Source: Chloroflexia bacterium SDU3-3
GTDB taxonomy: Bacteria > Chloroflexota > Chloroflexia > Chloroflexales > Roseiflexaceae
Assembly: GCA_009268125.1 (NCBI GenBank)
Contig: WBOU01000007.1
Coordinates: forward strand, 248,001-312,000
Direction of reading: 5' to 3'
DNA length: 64,000 nucleotides
Shown: piece by piece, positions 53,557 to 64,000 of the stretch
Layout of the letters: the number at the start of each line of letters is the position of its first letter
Numbering within the stretch: the first letter of the stretch is position 1
The notes under the pieces: generated by a model
The model's input: only the letters and a program-made list of their open reading frames with translations
Databases searched by the model: none
Told to the model about the DNA's origin: nothing
Position numbers and translations under genes: made by a program

Positions 53557-55161
53557 GTGAATCTGGCCAAGATCTGGTCCACGGCCCTTGGCACGATGCA
53601 GGTTCAGACATCGCGGCAAGAATTTAACACATGGCTGCGTGTAGCCTCCCTGCTCTCCATCGAAAATGGAACGGCCACCATCGGTGTGCCGAGCACATTC
53701 TATAAAGAGGGTTTGGAGAATCGCTACATGGGGCCGCTGCGCGAGCTGCTGAGCGATCTGGTCGGCTTCCCCGTGCAGCTGCGTGTGGTGATCGCCCCGA
53801 CCCAGATCGCCCGGCCTGACGCGCGGGTGCCTGCGCGTGAGCAAGGGCAGGATCGCGATGCCATGGAATCGCCCGACGAACCCAGCCCCACATGGCAGCC
53901 GCCGCAGCAGGCGGGCTACCACGCCGGGGGCGGCAGCTGGTACGGCGGCCCGAATGGCGGCGTAAACCCTGGCGCGATGCCGCCCCAGCCCCCCGCCGAG
54001 CGCGGCGGCTATGGCGGCGGCCAGCTCTACGGCAGCGACGGCGGCTACGCCCAGCCGCCCACGGCCTCCAACTCCTACGATCGGCGCACGCCGGTGCAGC
54101 AGCTCGACCTGACCACCGCGATGCGCTCGGGGATGCTGAACGCCCGCTATACCTTCGACCGCTTCATCGTGGGGCCGTCGAACCGGCTGGCCTCGGCGGC
54201 CTGCATGGCGGTGTCCGAGCACCCGGCGCAGGCCTACAACCCGCTGTTCCTCTACGGCGGCGTGGGCCTGGGCAAGACCCACCTGCTGCATGCCATCGGC
54301 AACTATGCGCTGGACCGCGACCCCGAGATCAACGTGCTGTACGTCTCGTCCGAGAAGTTCACCAACGATCTGATCAACGCCATCCGCCGCCAGCAGACTG
54401 AGGAGTTCCGCATCCGCTATCGGAACATCGACGTGCTGCTGATCGACGACATCCAGTTCATCGCTGGCAAGGAGTCGACGCAGGAGGAGTTCTTCCACAC
54501 GTTCAACACCCTGCACTCGGCTGGCAAGCAGATCGTGATCTCGTCCGACCGCCCGCCCAAGGCCATCCTCACGCTGGAGGAGCGGCTGCGCTCGCGCTTC
54601 GAGTGGGGCCTGATCGTGGATGTGCAGACCCCCGACCTGGAGACGCGCACGGCCATCCTGCGCACCAAGGCCGAGACGATGTCGACCCACATCCCCGCCG
54701 AGGTGATCGACTTTCTGGCCCACCGCATCCAGTCGAACATCCGCGAGCTTGAGGGCTGCCTGAACCGCGTGGTGGCCTACGCGCAGATGACCAACAGCAC
54801 GATCTCGATCGAGTCGGCCACCTCGGCGCTCACCGAGCTGCTCGACACCTCGCGTCGTAAGCGCATCACATCCGACGCCATTCTCAAAGAGGTTGCCGAT
54901 TTCTACGGCGTGGATGTGCGGGCGCTCCAGGGCCGTGGTCGCAGCCGCAATATCGTGGTGCCGCGCCAGGTGGTGATGTACCTGCTGCGCGAGGAGACCG
55001 AGTCCAGCCTGATGGACATTGGCCGATTCCTCGGCGGGCGCGACCACACCACCGTGATCTATGGCTGCGAGAAGATCTCGACCGAGATCACCACGGATTC
55101 GCGGCTGCGCCAGGAGATCATGACCATCCGCGATCGGCTCTACCAGGGCAGCCCAGCCTAG
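53557..55161 (+). CDS. dnaA: Chromosomal replication initiator protein DnaA
   Basis: 534 aa from a GTG with GGGAGG seven bases upstream. Domain I (about 1-85) starts [18 protein letters not shown] long Gly/Pro/Gln-rich linker (about 100-190) is larger than in E. coli. The AAA+ domain has Walker [16 protein letters not shown], Walker [11 protein letters not shown] and sensor [10 protein letters not shown]. Domain IV has the DNA-binding signature [17 protein letters not shown]. It opens oriC. No dnaN follows; the next plus-strand gene is a nuclease. A strong hairpin terminator ends the gene. Confidence 0.98.
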   Translation: MNLAKIWSTALGTMQVQTSRQEFNTWLRVASLLSIENGTATIGVPSTFYKEGLENRYMGPLRELLSDLVGFPVQLRVVIAPTQIARPDARVPAREQGQDRDAMESPDEPSPTWQPPQQAGYHAGGGSWYGGPNGGVNPGAMPPQPPAERGGYGGGQLYGSDGGYAQPPTASNSYDRRTPVQQLDLTTAMRSGMLNARYTFDRFIVGPSNRLASAACMAVSEHPAQAYNPLFLYGGVGLGKTHLLHAIGNYALDRDPEINVLYVSSEKFTNDLINAIRRQQTEEFRIRYRNIDVLLIDDIQFIAGKESTQEEFFHTFNTLHSAGKQIVISSDRPPKAILTLEERLRSRFEWGLIVDVQTPDLETRTAILRTKAETMSTHIPAEVIDFLAHRIQSNIRELEGCLNRVVAYAQMTNSTISIESATSALTELLDTSRRKRITSDAILKEVADFYGVDVRALQGRGRSRNIVVPRQVVMYLLREETESSLMDIGRFLGGRDHTTVIYGCEKISTEITTDSRLRQEIMTIRDRLYQGSPA

Positions 55162-55176
55162 CCGCGGCCCCGCCGC

Positions 55177-55223
55177 AAGGCCCACACAGACGCTTTACAC
55201 CAAGCGTCTGTGTGGGCCTTTTT
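55177..55223 (+). terminator. Terminator after dnaA
   Basis: Arms AAGGCCCACACAGACGCTT and AAGCGTCTGTGTGGGCCTT are exact complements (19 pairs) around a six-base loop, followed by TTT. Confidence 0.92.
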
Positions 55224-55476
55224 GCGTGCGTTGGAAATGGCTGAAATTCAGAGATGCAAAAAGTTAAAATCTGGTATAATCTCCCACATTGTTATTCCCC
55301 AATGGGTGTAAAGAAAATAACAGGGTTCTAGAAGGTTCAGCATGTTGCCAATGCTTAACCTGCATACTATCAGTTGTTGATAGAATCTTTAACGATATTT
55401 CAACAATTGCCACTATGCTTGCGGCAGTTCGCTACGCGATCCTGTATACGCGTGGGAAATAGAGCTGAGGAAACCC
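55224..55476 (+). promoter_or_regulatory. AT-rich leader with -10 element before nuclease gene
   Basis: Contains GGTATAAT (TATAAT at 55275-55280), which would give a leader of about 190 bases. Low G+C relative to its surroundings and no gene seen. GAGGAAA at the end is the nuclease ribosome site. A long leader could hold a control element, but none was identified. Confidence 0.5.
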
Positions 55477-56286
55477 ATGAAGGCGCGGACGACTGCTTTC
55501 CTGTTGGTGATCATCGGGCTGCTGTTCGGCACGGGCACCCCCGCCCAGGCTTCCACCACCGCATCCAACCAGATGCTGCTTGGCAACCCTAGCGGCGCGA
55601 CGACAAGCACGGCGAACTACGCCAACTACCTCATCCAGCGCGGCGAGTACGCGCTCTCGTACAATCGCGACGCGGGCATCCCCAACTGGGTGAGCTGGCA
55701 CCTAGACAGCACCGACATCGGCAGCGCCGATCGCTGCGACTGCTTCTCGCCCGATACCAGCCTGCCCAGCGGCTGGTACCGCGTGACCACCAGCAACTAC
55801 ACCGGCAGCGGCTACGACCGTGGCCACATGGCCCCCTCGGGCGACCGCACCTCGTCCGATGCCCATAACCAGGCGACCTTTGTGATGACCAATATCATCC
55901 CGCAGCACGCCGATAACAACCAAGGCCCGTGGGCCAGCCTAGAGAACTATGCCCGCAGCCTGGCCACGGCGGGCAACGAGCTGTACATCATCAGCGGCGG
56001 CACTGGCTCGAAGGGCACCATCGCCAGCGGCAAGGTGAAGATCCCCGCGTACACCTGGAAGGTGATAGTGGTGCTGACCAAGGGCAGCAACGATCTGTCG
56101 CGCGTCACCACCTCCACCCGCGTGATCGCGGTGCTGATGCCGAACAGCTCGGGCATTCGCTCGAACACATGGCAGAGCTACCGCACCACCGTGGACAAGA
56201 TCGAGTCGATGACGGGCTACGATTTCCTCTCGAATGTCTCGACCAGCATCCAGAGCGTGATCGAGGCCAAGACCGACGCGCTGTAG
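55477..56286 (+). CDS. Secreted DNA/RNA non-specific endonuclease (NucA-like)
   Basis: 269 aa. Signal peptide ending near AQA (about 25). Beta-beta-alpha-metal nuclease of the NucA / S. marcescens family: the catalytic motif YDRGHMAPSGDR gives His117, and metal-ligand region NIIPQHADNNQGPWASLE supplies the Asn and Glu. Length and motif spacing match Anabaena NucA. It degrades DNA and RNA outside the cell. The facing gene encodes a NuiA-type inhibitor of exactly this nuclease group. GAGGAAA supports the ATG. Confidence 0.95.
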   Translation: MKARTTAFLLVIIGLLFGTGTPAQASTTASNQMLLGNPSGATTSTANYANYLIQRGEYALSYNRDAGIPNWVSWHLDSTDIGSADRCDCFSPDTSLPSGWYRVTTSNYTGSGYDRGHMAPSGDRTSSDAHNQATFVMTNIIPQHADNNQGPWASLENYARSLATAGNELYIISGGTGSKGTIASGKVKIPAYTWKVIVVLTKGSNDLSRVTTSTRVIAVLMPNSSGIRSNTWQSYRTTVDKIESMTGYDFLSNVSTSIQSVIEAKTDAL

Positions 56287-56300
56287 CTTCTGGCGCATAC

Positions 56301-56341
56301 AAAAGCCCCGCTCTGGTGTCATTGCCAGAGCGGGACTTTTG
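56301..56341. terminator. Bidirectional terminator between nuclease and inhibitor
   Basis: Arms AAAAGCCCCGCTCTGG and CCAGAGCGGGACTTTT pair with one mismatch and carry A-run and T-run at opposite ends, so it can end both convergent transcripts. Confidence 0.9.
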
Positions 56342-56351
56342 TGTGCCCTTG

Positions 56352-56747
56352 TTAGGTCTGCACCACCTGGGTCTGCAAGCCCACAAGCGCAGCATCATCG
56401 GCCTTGCCGAGGATAAAGATGTCGATTGTGCCGCTCTCGCCCACGCGGTAGACGGTGGCGTCGGGCAGGGTGGCCCGGATGGTCTCCAGCAGGTGCTGGA
56501 ACTGCCGCAGTGTGCGCCGCTCCTCTGGCCCGTGCCAATCGCGCGGGGTGACGGCGGGCCGAAAGAAGGCGTCGAGCGCCTGGGTGGTCTGCGGCTCGCC
56601 AGGGTGGCCAGCGGCCTGGGCTAGGGCGCTGGGGATGTCGGCCCCAGGCGGCAGCGCGAACGGCGCGAATGGCGCGTCGGTCTCGCTGGGGAAGAGCAGC
56701 CCAGCGCTGGCCTCGGCTAGCTGGGCGAGGATGGCATCCTTCTGCAT
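56352..56747 (-). CDS. NuiA-family nuclease inhibitor
   Basis: 131 aa. Resembles the NuiA family (inhibitor of Anabaena NucA, about 135 aa) along its length: LLFPSETDAPFAPF near the N-terminus, LDAFFRPAVTPRDWHGPEE, FQHLLETIRATLPDATVYRVGE and the end VGLQTQVVQT. No signal peptide, so it acts inside the cell, where it would block nuclease before export. The gene faces its likely target across a 65-base gap holding a shared terminator. AAAAGG precedes the ATG. Assignment is from recognised sequence pattern, not from a search. Confidence 0.9.
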   Translation of the reverse strand: MQKDAILAQLAEASAGLLFPSETDAPFAPFALPPGADIPSALAQAAGHPGEPQTTQALDAFFRPAVTPRDWHGPEERRTLRQFQHLLETIRATLPDATVYRVGESGTIDIFILGKADDAALVGLQTQVVQT

Positions 56748-56842
56748 AGGTGGCCTTTTCTGCTGTGCTTGCCATCTTCATAGCACAGCGGCCCGCGTGG
56801 GGTGTCGCACCCATGCGCGGGCCGCTGCTGGGGCTGTGCGCC

Positions 56843-58195
56843 CTACTGCCCCTGGTTGACGACCACGGGCCACTGGGCGGTGCCAAACGGCTGGTTCTTC
56901 AGCGTGATCAGCAGGGTGGCGCTGTTGGCGCTCAGCGGGCGGTCGATCACCGCCACGCCCTTGGCCTGCATGTTCGGCTCGGCGCGGATCTCGGCGGGCT
57001 TGGAGAGCGCGTCGTTGATGGTGTAGACCGTGCCGTCCTCGTCGCTGATCGTGATGTTGTCGGACGTGAGCGGCAGGCTGGCCGACTCGCTGGCCATGTT
57101 ATTCTGCAGGCTCCATGTGATCGCGATCTTGCCGTCGCAGAACGAGACATCCTCCAGCGTCACCACCACATCCGGCGAGAGCGCCGGGGCCGCGCCCACC
57201 ACGCCCACGTTCTGCCAGCTGTCGTTGCTGCGGTCGCGCTTGCGCCCGATCCACTCGAATACCGAGCTGGTGCAGCTGTTCTGCCCCGCCGCACCGGTGA
57301 ACTGGTCGAGCGTGCCGCCGATCGGGCCGGATGTGCCCACCAGCAGCGTGCTGGGCTGGTCGGCGCGGGGCGCAGCTAGGGGCGGGCGGAACACATAGCC
57401 GCTGGCTAGGGCCAGGGCCAGCACGGCGAACCCCGCCGCCGCCTTGCCCGTCCATGTGCCCAGCGCGGCGCGCGCCAGCTGGGGCAGGCTGGGCCGCGCT
57501 GCGGGCGCGGCTGGGGCATCGGTGGCTGGCGCTGGCTCGGCTGCCTTGGTCGGCATCTCGTCGCCCACCTCCTCCCAGCGCGGGATGACGCCCTCGATCA
57601 GGGTGTTCACCTCGCCCCAGCGGGTCAGGTGCAGCAGCTCGGGGATGGCCTGCATCTCCTCGGGGCTCAGGTCGATCTCCGACGAGCGCTCGGTGACAAG
57701 GTAGGTCGGCAGTTCGTCCAGGCCCTTCATATCGACCTTCCAGTCGATGTCGACGTGGGAGCCTTCCTGGACGGTGGGCGCGATCACGATCAGGCGCTTG
57801 CAGGTGCGGAAGTCGATCGAGGAGGACTTGTTGGGCGAGAGGAACTCGCCGCGCTTCTCATTGAGGAAGTTGATCAGGCTGTAGTAGTACGAGATAACCT
57901 GATTGTAGGGGTTTTTGCGCCCTGGGTTGAGCCGCTTGCGCACGCCATTGCTGCTTTCGGCGAACCAGGGGCCGTTCACATCGCCAAAAACCTTGCCATC
58001 GCACTGCTTCAGCTCGATGATAAAGATGGCGTCCTGCTTTATGATCACTAGGTCGACGGCGCGGCCGCCGACACTGAAGTTGGCCAGGATAAGGTACAGA
58101 CCTTCGAGGCGCTCAAGGCCGTTGGCCAGCGCCACAATCGCCCGCCGCTCATTTGGGTGCTCGGGCTTTTCGCCTATCCATACTTGAACTGCCAC
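56843..58195 (-). CDS. NERD-domain membrane protein
   Basis: 450 aa. Residues about 15-190 are a NERD (nuclease-related) domain with the PD-(D/E)XK-like pattern Asp48...Glu61-Leu-Lys63 in VDLVIIKQ..IIELKQCDGKVFG. A Pro/Ala linker and one membrane helix (about 251-268) lead to a Ser/Thr-rich extracytoplasmic domain (about 280-450). Thus a cytoplasmic nuclease-like head sits on an outside-facing beta domain. The start is a GTG with GGGAGGT upstream. Function unknown; DNA processing or sensing of incoming DNA are guesses. Confidence 0.85.
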   Translation of the reverse strand: MAVQVWIGEKPEHPNERRAIVALANGLERLEGLYLILANFSVGGRAVDLVIIKQDAIFIIELKQCDGKVFGDVNGPWFAESSNGVRKRLNPGRKNPYNQVISYYYSLINFLNEKRGEFLSPNKSSSIDFRTCKRLIVIAPTVQEGSHVDIDWKVDMKGLDELPTYLVTERSSEIDLSPEEMQAIPELLHLTRWGEVNTLIEGVIPRWEEVGDEMPTKAAEPAPATDAPAAPAARPSLPQLARAALGTWTGKAAAGFAVLALALASGYVFRPPLAAPRADQPSTLLVGTSGPIGGTLDQFTGAAGQNSCTSSVFEWIGRKRDRSNDSWQNVGVVGAAPALSPDVVVTLEDVSFCDGKIAITWSLQNNMASESASLPLTSDNITISDEDGTVYTINDALSKPAEIRAEPNMQAKGVAVIDRPLSANSATLLITLKNQPFGTAQWPVVVNQGQ

Positions 58196-58456
58196 TGCGG
58201 ACCTCCCCTCCGCAGCTCAACATCCCTGGGTGAGCTTTGCCAGAACCATTGGTCATAACGTCTTTCTGCCCCCTTCATACTGGAGACAACGGCCGCGTGG
58301 CCGATCGCTCGCCAGCGTTCGTGGGTGGCGGCACAACGTGCAGCAGGAAACGGCCCTGCTGCCTGTATTATGCACTACGAGGTGGGGTTGTGCAACAGCC
58401 GTTATGAATGAGAAGTTGATGAATGGCGGCAACCCGATGGTATGTCGTGGGGAGAT

Positions 58457-58489
58457 CGCGCCAGGGAGCCATCGCGGCCCCCTGGCGCG
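58457..58489 (-). terminator. Possible terminator after uvrB
   Basis: Exact 10-pair stem CGCGCCAGGG / CCCTGGCGCG, 13-base loop, just past the uvrB stop on the minus strand. No T-run, so the terminator call is uncertain. The rest of the gap to the NERD gene holds nothing recognisable. Confidence 0.45.
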
Positions 58490-58497
58490 GCGGGCCG

Positions 58498-60498
<2,001 letters not shown>

Positions 60499-60590
60499 GC
60501 GCTCTTCCCTCGATTGGATGCGGTTTTGCGGCAGACCTATATTATACAGCAGCACAAGTGTTTTGGGCTGGGTCTTTTGGGGGAGAAGAG

Positions 60591-60705
60591 CCGATTCACC
60601 ACCAAGACACCAAGGGGTCAAAGAGACCGTTTTCACCACGAAGACGCGAAGGCACGAAGGGAACAAGGAAAACCGATTTACCACCAAGACACCAAGGCAC
60701 CAAGG
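60591..60705 (+). repeat. CACCAAGACACCAAG-type repeat cluster
   Basis: Three units: CACCACCAAGACACCAAGG, CACCACGAAGACGCGAAGGCACGAAGG and ACCACCAAGACACCAAGGCACCAAGG. It lies in the gap upstream of uvrB, non-coding, and related to the clusters near 7.6 and 13.7 kb. The remaining sequence to about 60880 holds nothing recognisable. Confidence 0.75.
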
Positions 60706-60885
60706 GGGATGGATGGGGGAAATTGCGGCCTGCTTTGCTCATCTAGCGAAGGTGTGCGCGTGAGCCGCTGGCCATGATCCTCACCGTAGCGACGAGGCTG
60801 GCATGGGCGAGGATGACTGATTTCTCCCTTTGTGATGCCTTCTATTGCCTCTAGCGCGATAGTTTGTGTGTAGGACAATGGGTAC

Positions 60886-60914
60886 TTGACAAGCCGGGAT
60901 AGTTCCATTATCAT
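60886..60914 (+). promoter_or_regulatory. Promoter of the SAM-riboswitch metY-metX transcript
   Basis: TTGACA at 60886-60891, 17-base spacer, TATCAT at 60909-60914. The predicted start near 60921 is 20 bases before the riboswitch. Confidence 0.8.
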
Positions 60915-60940
60915 CTCACTCAACAATTTCATACGCGCAA

Positions 60941-62535
<1,595 letters not shown>

Positions 62536-62577
62536 GGCGGCGACGCTGGGCGAAGGAACCAAACGATTAGCCGGGCG

Positions 62578-62606
62578 AGCGAGCCGCGCATGGGCGATGG
62601 CTCGCT
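62578..62606 (+). other. Hairpin covering the first metX start codon
   Basis: AGCGAGCC pairs with GGCTCGCT across a 13-base loop holding the ATG at 62590. Four bases of TTCC follow. Could limit translation from that ATG or be a weak processing site. Confidence 0.5.
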
Positions 62607-63771
62607 TTCCCACGTGATGCATATGACCGCAACTGCAGCCGCCCAGCGCCACGAGGGCGTCGGGCTTGTCGAGCGAAAATACGCCACCTGGACCGAGCCG
62701 CTGGCCCTAGAGTGCGGGGCCGAGCTTAGCCCGCTGACGCTGGCCTACGAGACCTACGGCACGCTCAGCCCGCAGCGCGACAACGCCATCCTGCTGCTGC
62801 ACGCGCTCTCGGGCGATGCGCACGCGGCGGGGCGGCACAGCGCCGCCGACCGCAAGCCGGGCTGGTGGGACAGCATGGTGGGGCCGGGGCGCCCATTCGA
62901 TACCGACAAGTACTATGTGATCTGCTCGAATGTGCTGGGCGGCTGCCAGGGCAGCACCGGGCCATCCAGCATCAACCCGGCCACAGGGCGGCCCTACGGC
63001 GCGGCCTTCCCGGTCATTACCATCGGCGACATGGTGCGCGCGCAGGAGCGCCTGGTGGATCTGCTGGGCGTTGAGCGGCTGCTGGCGGTGGCCGGTGGCT
63101 CCATGGGCGGCTTCCAGGCGCTGGAGTGGGCCACGGCGCTGCCGCACCGCGTGCGCAGCGTGATCGCGATCGCCACCACCGCGCGCTCGTCGCCGCAGGC
63201 CATCGCCTGGAACAGCATCGGGCGGCGGGCGATCATGAGCGACCTGCGCTGGCGGAATGGCAGCTACTATGGGCACGAGGGGCCGGTGGATGGTCTGGCG
63301 GTGGCGCGCATGCTGGGGCATGTGACCTACCTCTCCGACCAGGCGTTCGAGGCGAAGTTTGGGCGCGAGTATCAGGATGGCTTTGGGCCGCGCTTCTCGC
63401 TCGAGTCGGAGTTTGCGGTGGAGAGCTACCTGGAGTACCAGGGGGCGATGTTCAACACGCGGTTCGATGCGAACTCGTATCTCTACATAACGAAGGCGAT
63501 CGACTACTGGGATCTGCCCGAGCGGCACGGCTCGCTGGAACACGCGCTGCGGCTGGGGGATGCGCCGCTGCTGCTGATCTCGTTCACGAGCGACTGGCTC
63601 TACCCGCCGAGCGACTCGCACGCGATCGCGCACGCCGCCCGCGCTGCTGGTAGGGCGGTCGAGCACCACGTGATTGAGTCGCGCGCGGGGCATGATTCGT
63701 TTCTGATCGATGAGGAAGAGCAGCGCCCGCTGATCACGCGGTTTCTGGCGCGGGCGGCGGCAAAAGAATAG
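62590..63771 (+). CDS. metX: Homoserine O-acetyltransferase
   Basis: 393 aa from the first ATG. Alpha/beta-hydrolase that acetylates homoserine and supplies MetY. Nucleophile Ser in [12 protein letters not shown], Asp in FTSDWLYPP, His in [22 protein letters not shown] and [14 protein letters not shown] form the typical oxyanion/active-site region. The first ATG lies in the loop of a hairpin (62578-62606) and has no ribosome site; ATGs at 62617 or 62623 are equally likely starts and keep every domain. Part of the SAM-controlled operon. Confidence 0.94.
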   Translation: MGDGSLSHVMHMTATAAAQRHEGVGLVERKYATWTEPLALECGAELSPLTLAYETYGTLSPQRDNAILLLHALSGDAHAAGRHSAADRKPGWWDSMVGPGRPFDTDKYYVICSNVLGGCQGSTGPSSINPATGRPYGAAFPVITIGDMVRAQERLVDLLGVERLLAVAGGSMGGFQALEWATALPHRVRSVIAIATTARSSPQAIAWNSIGRRAIMSDLRWRNGSYYGHEGPVDGLAVARMLGHVTYLSDQAFEAKFGREYQDGFGPRFSLESEFAVESYLEYQGAMFNTRFDANSYLYITKAIDYWDLPERHGSLEHALRLGDAPLLLISFTSDWLYPPSDSHAIAHAARAAGRAVEHHVIESRAGHDSFLIDEEEQRPLITRFLARAAAKE

Positions 63772-63815
63772 CGCGTGCCCTGGCGCAGGTACCACTCTGC
63801 GCCCCAGGCACGCGC
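63771..63815 (+). terminator. Likely terminator or 3' hairpin after metX
   Basis: GCGCGTGCCCTGGCGCA pairs with TGCGCCCCAGGCACGCGC (a two-base bulge) right at the stop codon. No T-run follows. The remaining bases to the window end (63816-64000) show no gene or other feature. Confidence 0.5.
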
Positions 63816-64000
63816 CCCGGATAAGAGCCCCCAGCGTTGTTCGTCTTGTCCACGCATCCGCAGCAAGGCTACATCTAGGCTTCCTGCGTGGAGGCCCGGC
63901 TTCCAGCGCTGATGTTGCCGCCGTGCCAGCTTTTCCACCCAGGCATCGCTCGCAGAAGCACCGAGGCGCAATATGATGCATGCCGTGACGGTGGGAGCTT

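Noticed and set aside
60678-60932. 84-residue minus-strand frame between uvrB and the riboswitch
   Set aside because: Overlaps the metY promoter and repeat sequence; no ribosome site or domain.
62707-63981. 424-residue open frame opposite metX
   Set aside because: Antisense shadow; no recognisable domain or start site.

Overview
The window looks like a chromosomal segment of a high-GC Chloroflexota bacterium, probably class Chloroflexia. This is inference from style rather than a marker gene. Supporting signs are Thr/Pro-rich linkers, secreted proteins carrying a short (V)(Y/F)LP(M/L) motif, a glycoside hydrolase with LGFP-like C-terminal repeats, TAATG/TGATG-type gene coupling and intergenic 'KTPRHQ'-type repeats. 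It carries a chromosomal landmark: scpB, then a DnaA-box cluster (candidate oriC), then dnaA. No rRNA, tRNA, CRISPR array, transposase or prophage gene was recognised.

Layout. 0.1-5.2 kb: phosphorelay block (CHASE3-PAS-PAS-PAS histidine kinase, Rcp1-like receiver, receiver-GAF-kinase, and a convergent single receiver). 5.5-9.4 kb: acyl-CoA ligase (-) and pyruvate kinase (+). 9.5-13.0 kb: DsbA-like thioredoxin and secD-secF behind a consensus promoter. 13.0-13.8 kb: non-coding repeat zone with a 21-bp minisatellite and dispersed repeats. 13.8-20.0 kb: surface-glycan operon (deacetylase-like protein, Wzz/ABC-2 permease fusion, Wzt-like ATPase, GT2). 20.1-22.6 kb: Ser/Thr kinase and FHA-winged-helix regulator. 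22.6-23.0 kb: AT-rich non-coding island. 23.0-29.3 kb: GT-C membrane protein and three paralogous secreted beta-propeller genes, the first frameshifted. 29.4-42.9 kb: a long minus-strand glycan block (GT2-GT4 fusion, three polytopic membrane proteins, methyltransferase with coiled coil, repeat-containing secreted protein, GH99-like hydrolase). 43.1-49.2 kb: DUF488 protein, lipoprotein, TPR-RecQ and M23 peptidase. 49.3-53.0 kb: GAF-GAF histidine kinase, M24 peptidase and scpB. 53.1-55.2 kb: oriC candidate and dnaA. 55.5-56.7 kb: secreted NucA-type nuclease facing a NuiA-type inhibitor. 56.8-60.5 kb: NERD membrane protein and uvrB (both -). 60.9-63.8 kb: SAM-I riboswitch, metY and metX.

How the genes fit together. 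The 13.8-20.0 and 29.4-42.9 kb blocks together could build, cap, export and trim a cell-surface polysaccharide by an ABC-transporter route. The Wzz-like segment is fused to the permease, the ATPase has a Wzt-type C-terminal domain, and a methyltransferase with a long coiled coil could act as a chain terminator or ruler. The kinase and FHA regulator form a plausible phospho-signalling pair. metY-metX make homocysteine precursors under SAM control, with a consensus promoter, riboswitch and two successive terminator hairpins. The nuclease and inhibitor form a recognisable toxin/immunity-like pair sharing one bidirectional terminator. The DNA maintenance genes (scpB, dnaA, uvrB, recQ) are scattered around the origin candidate.
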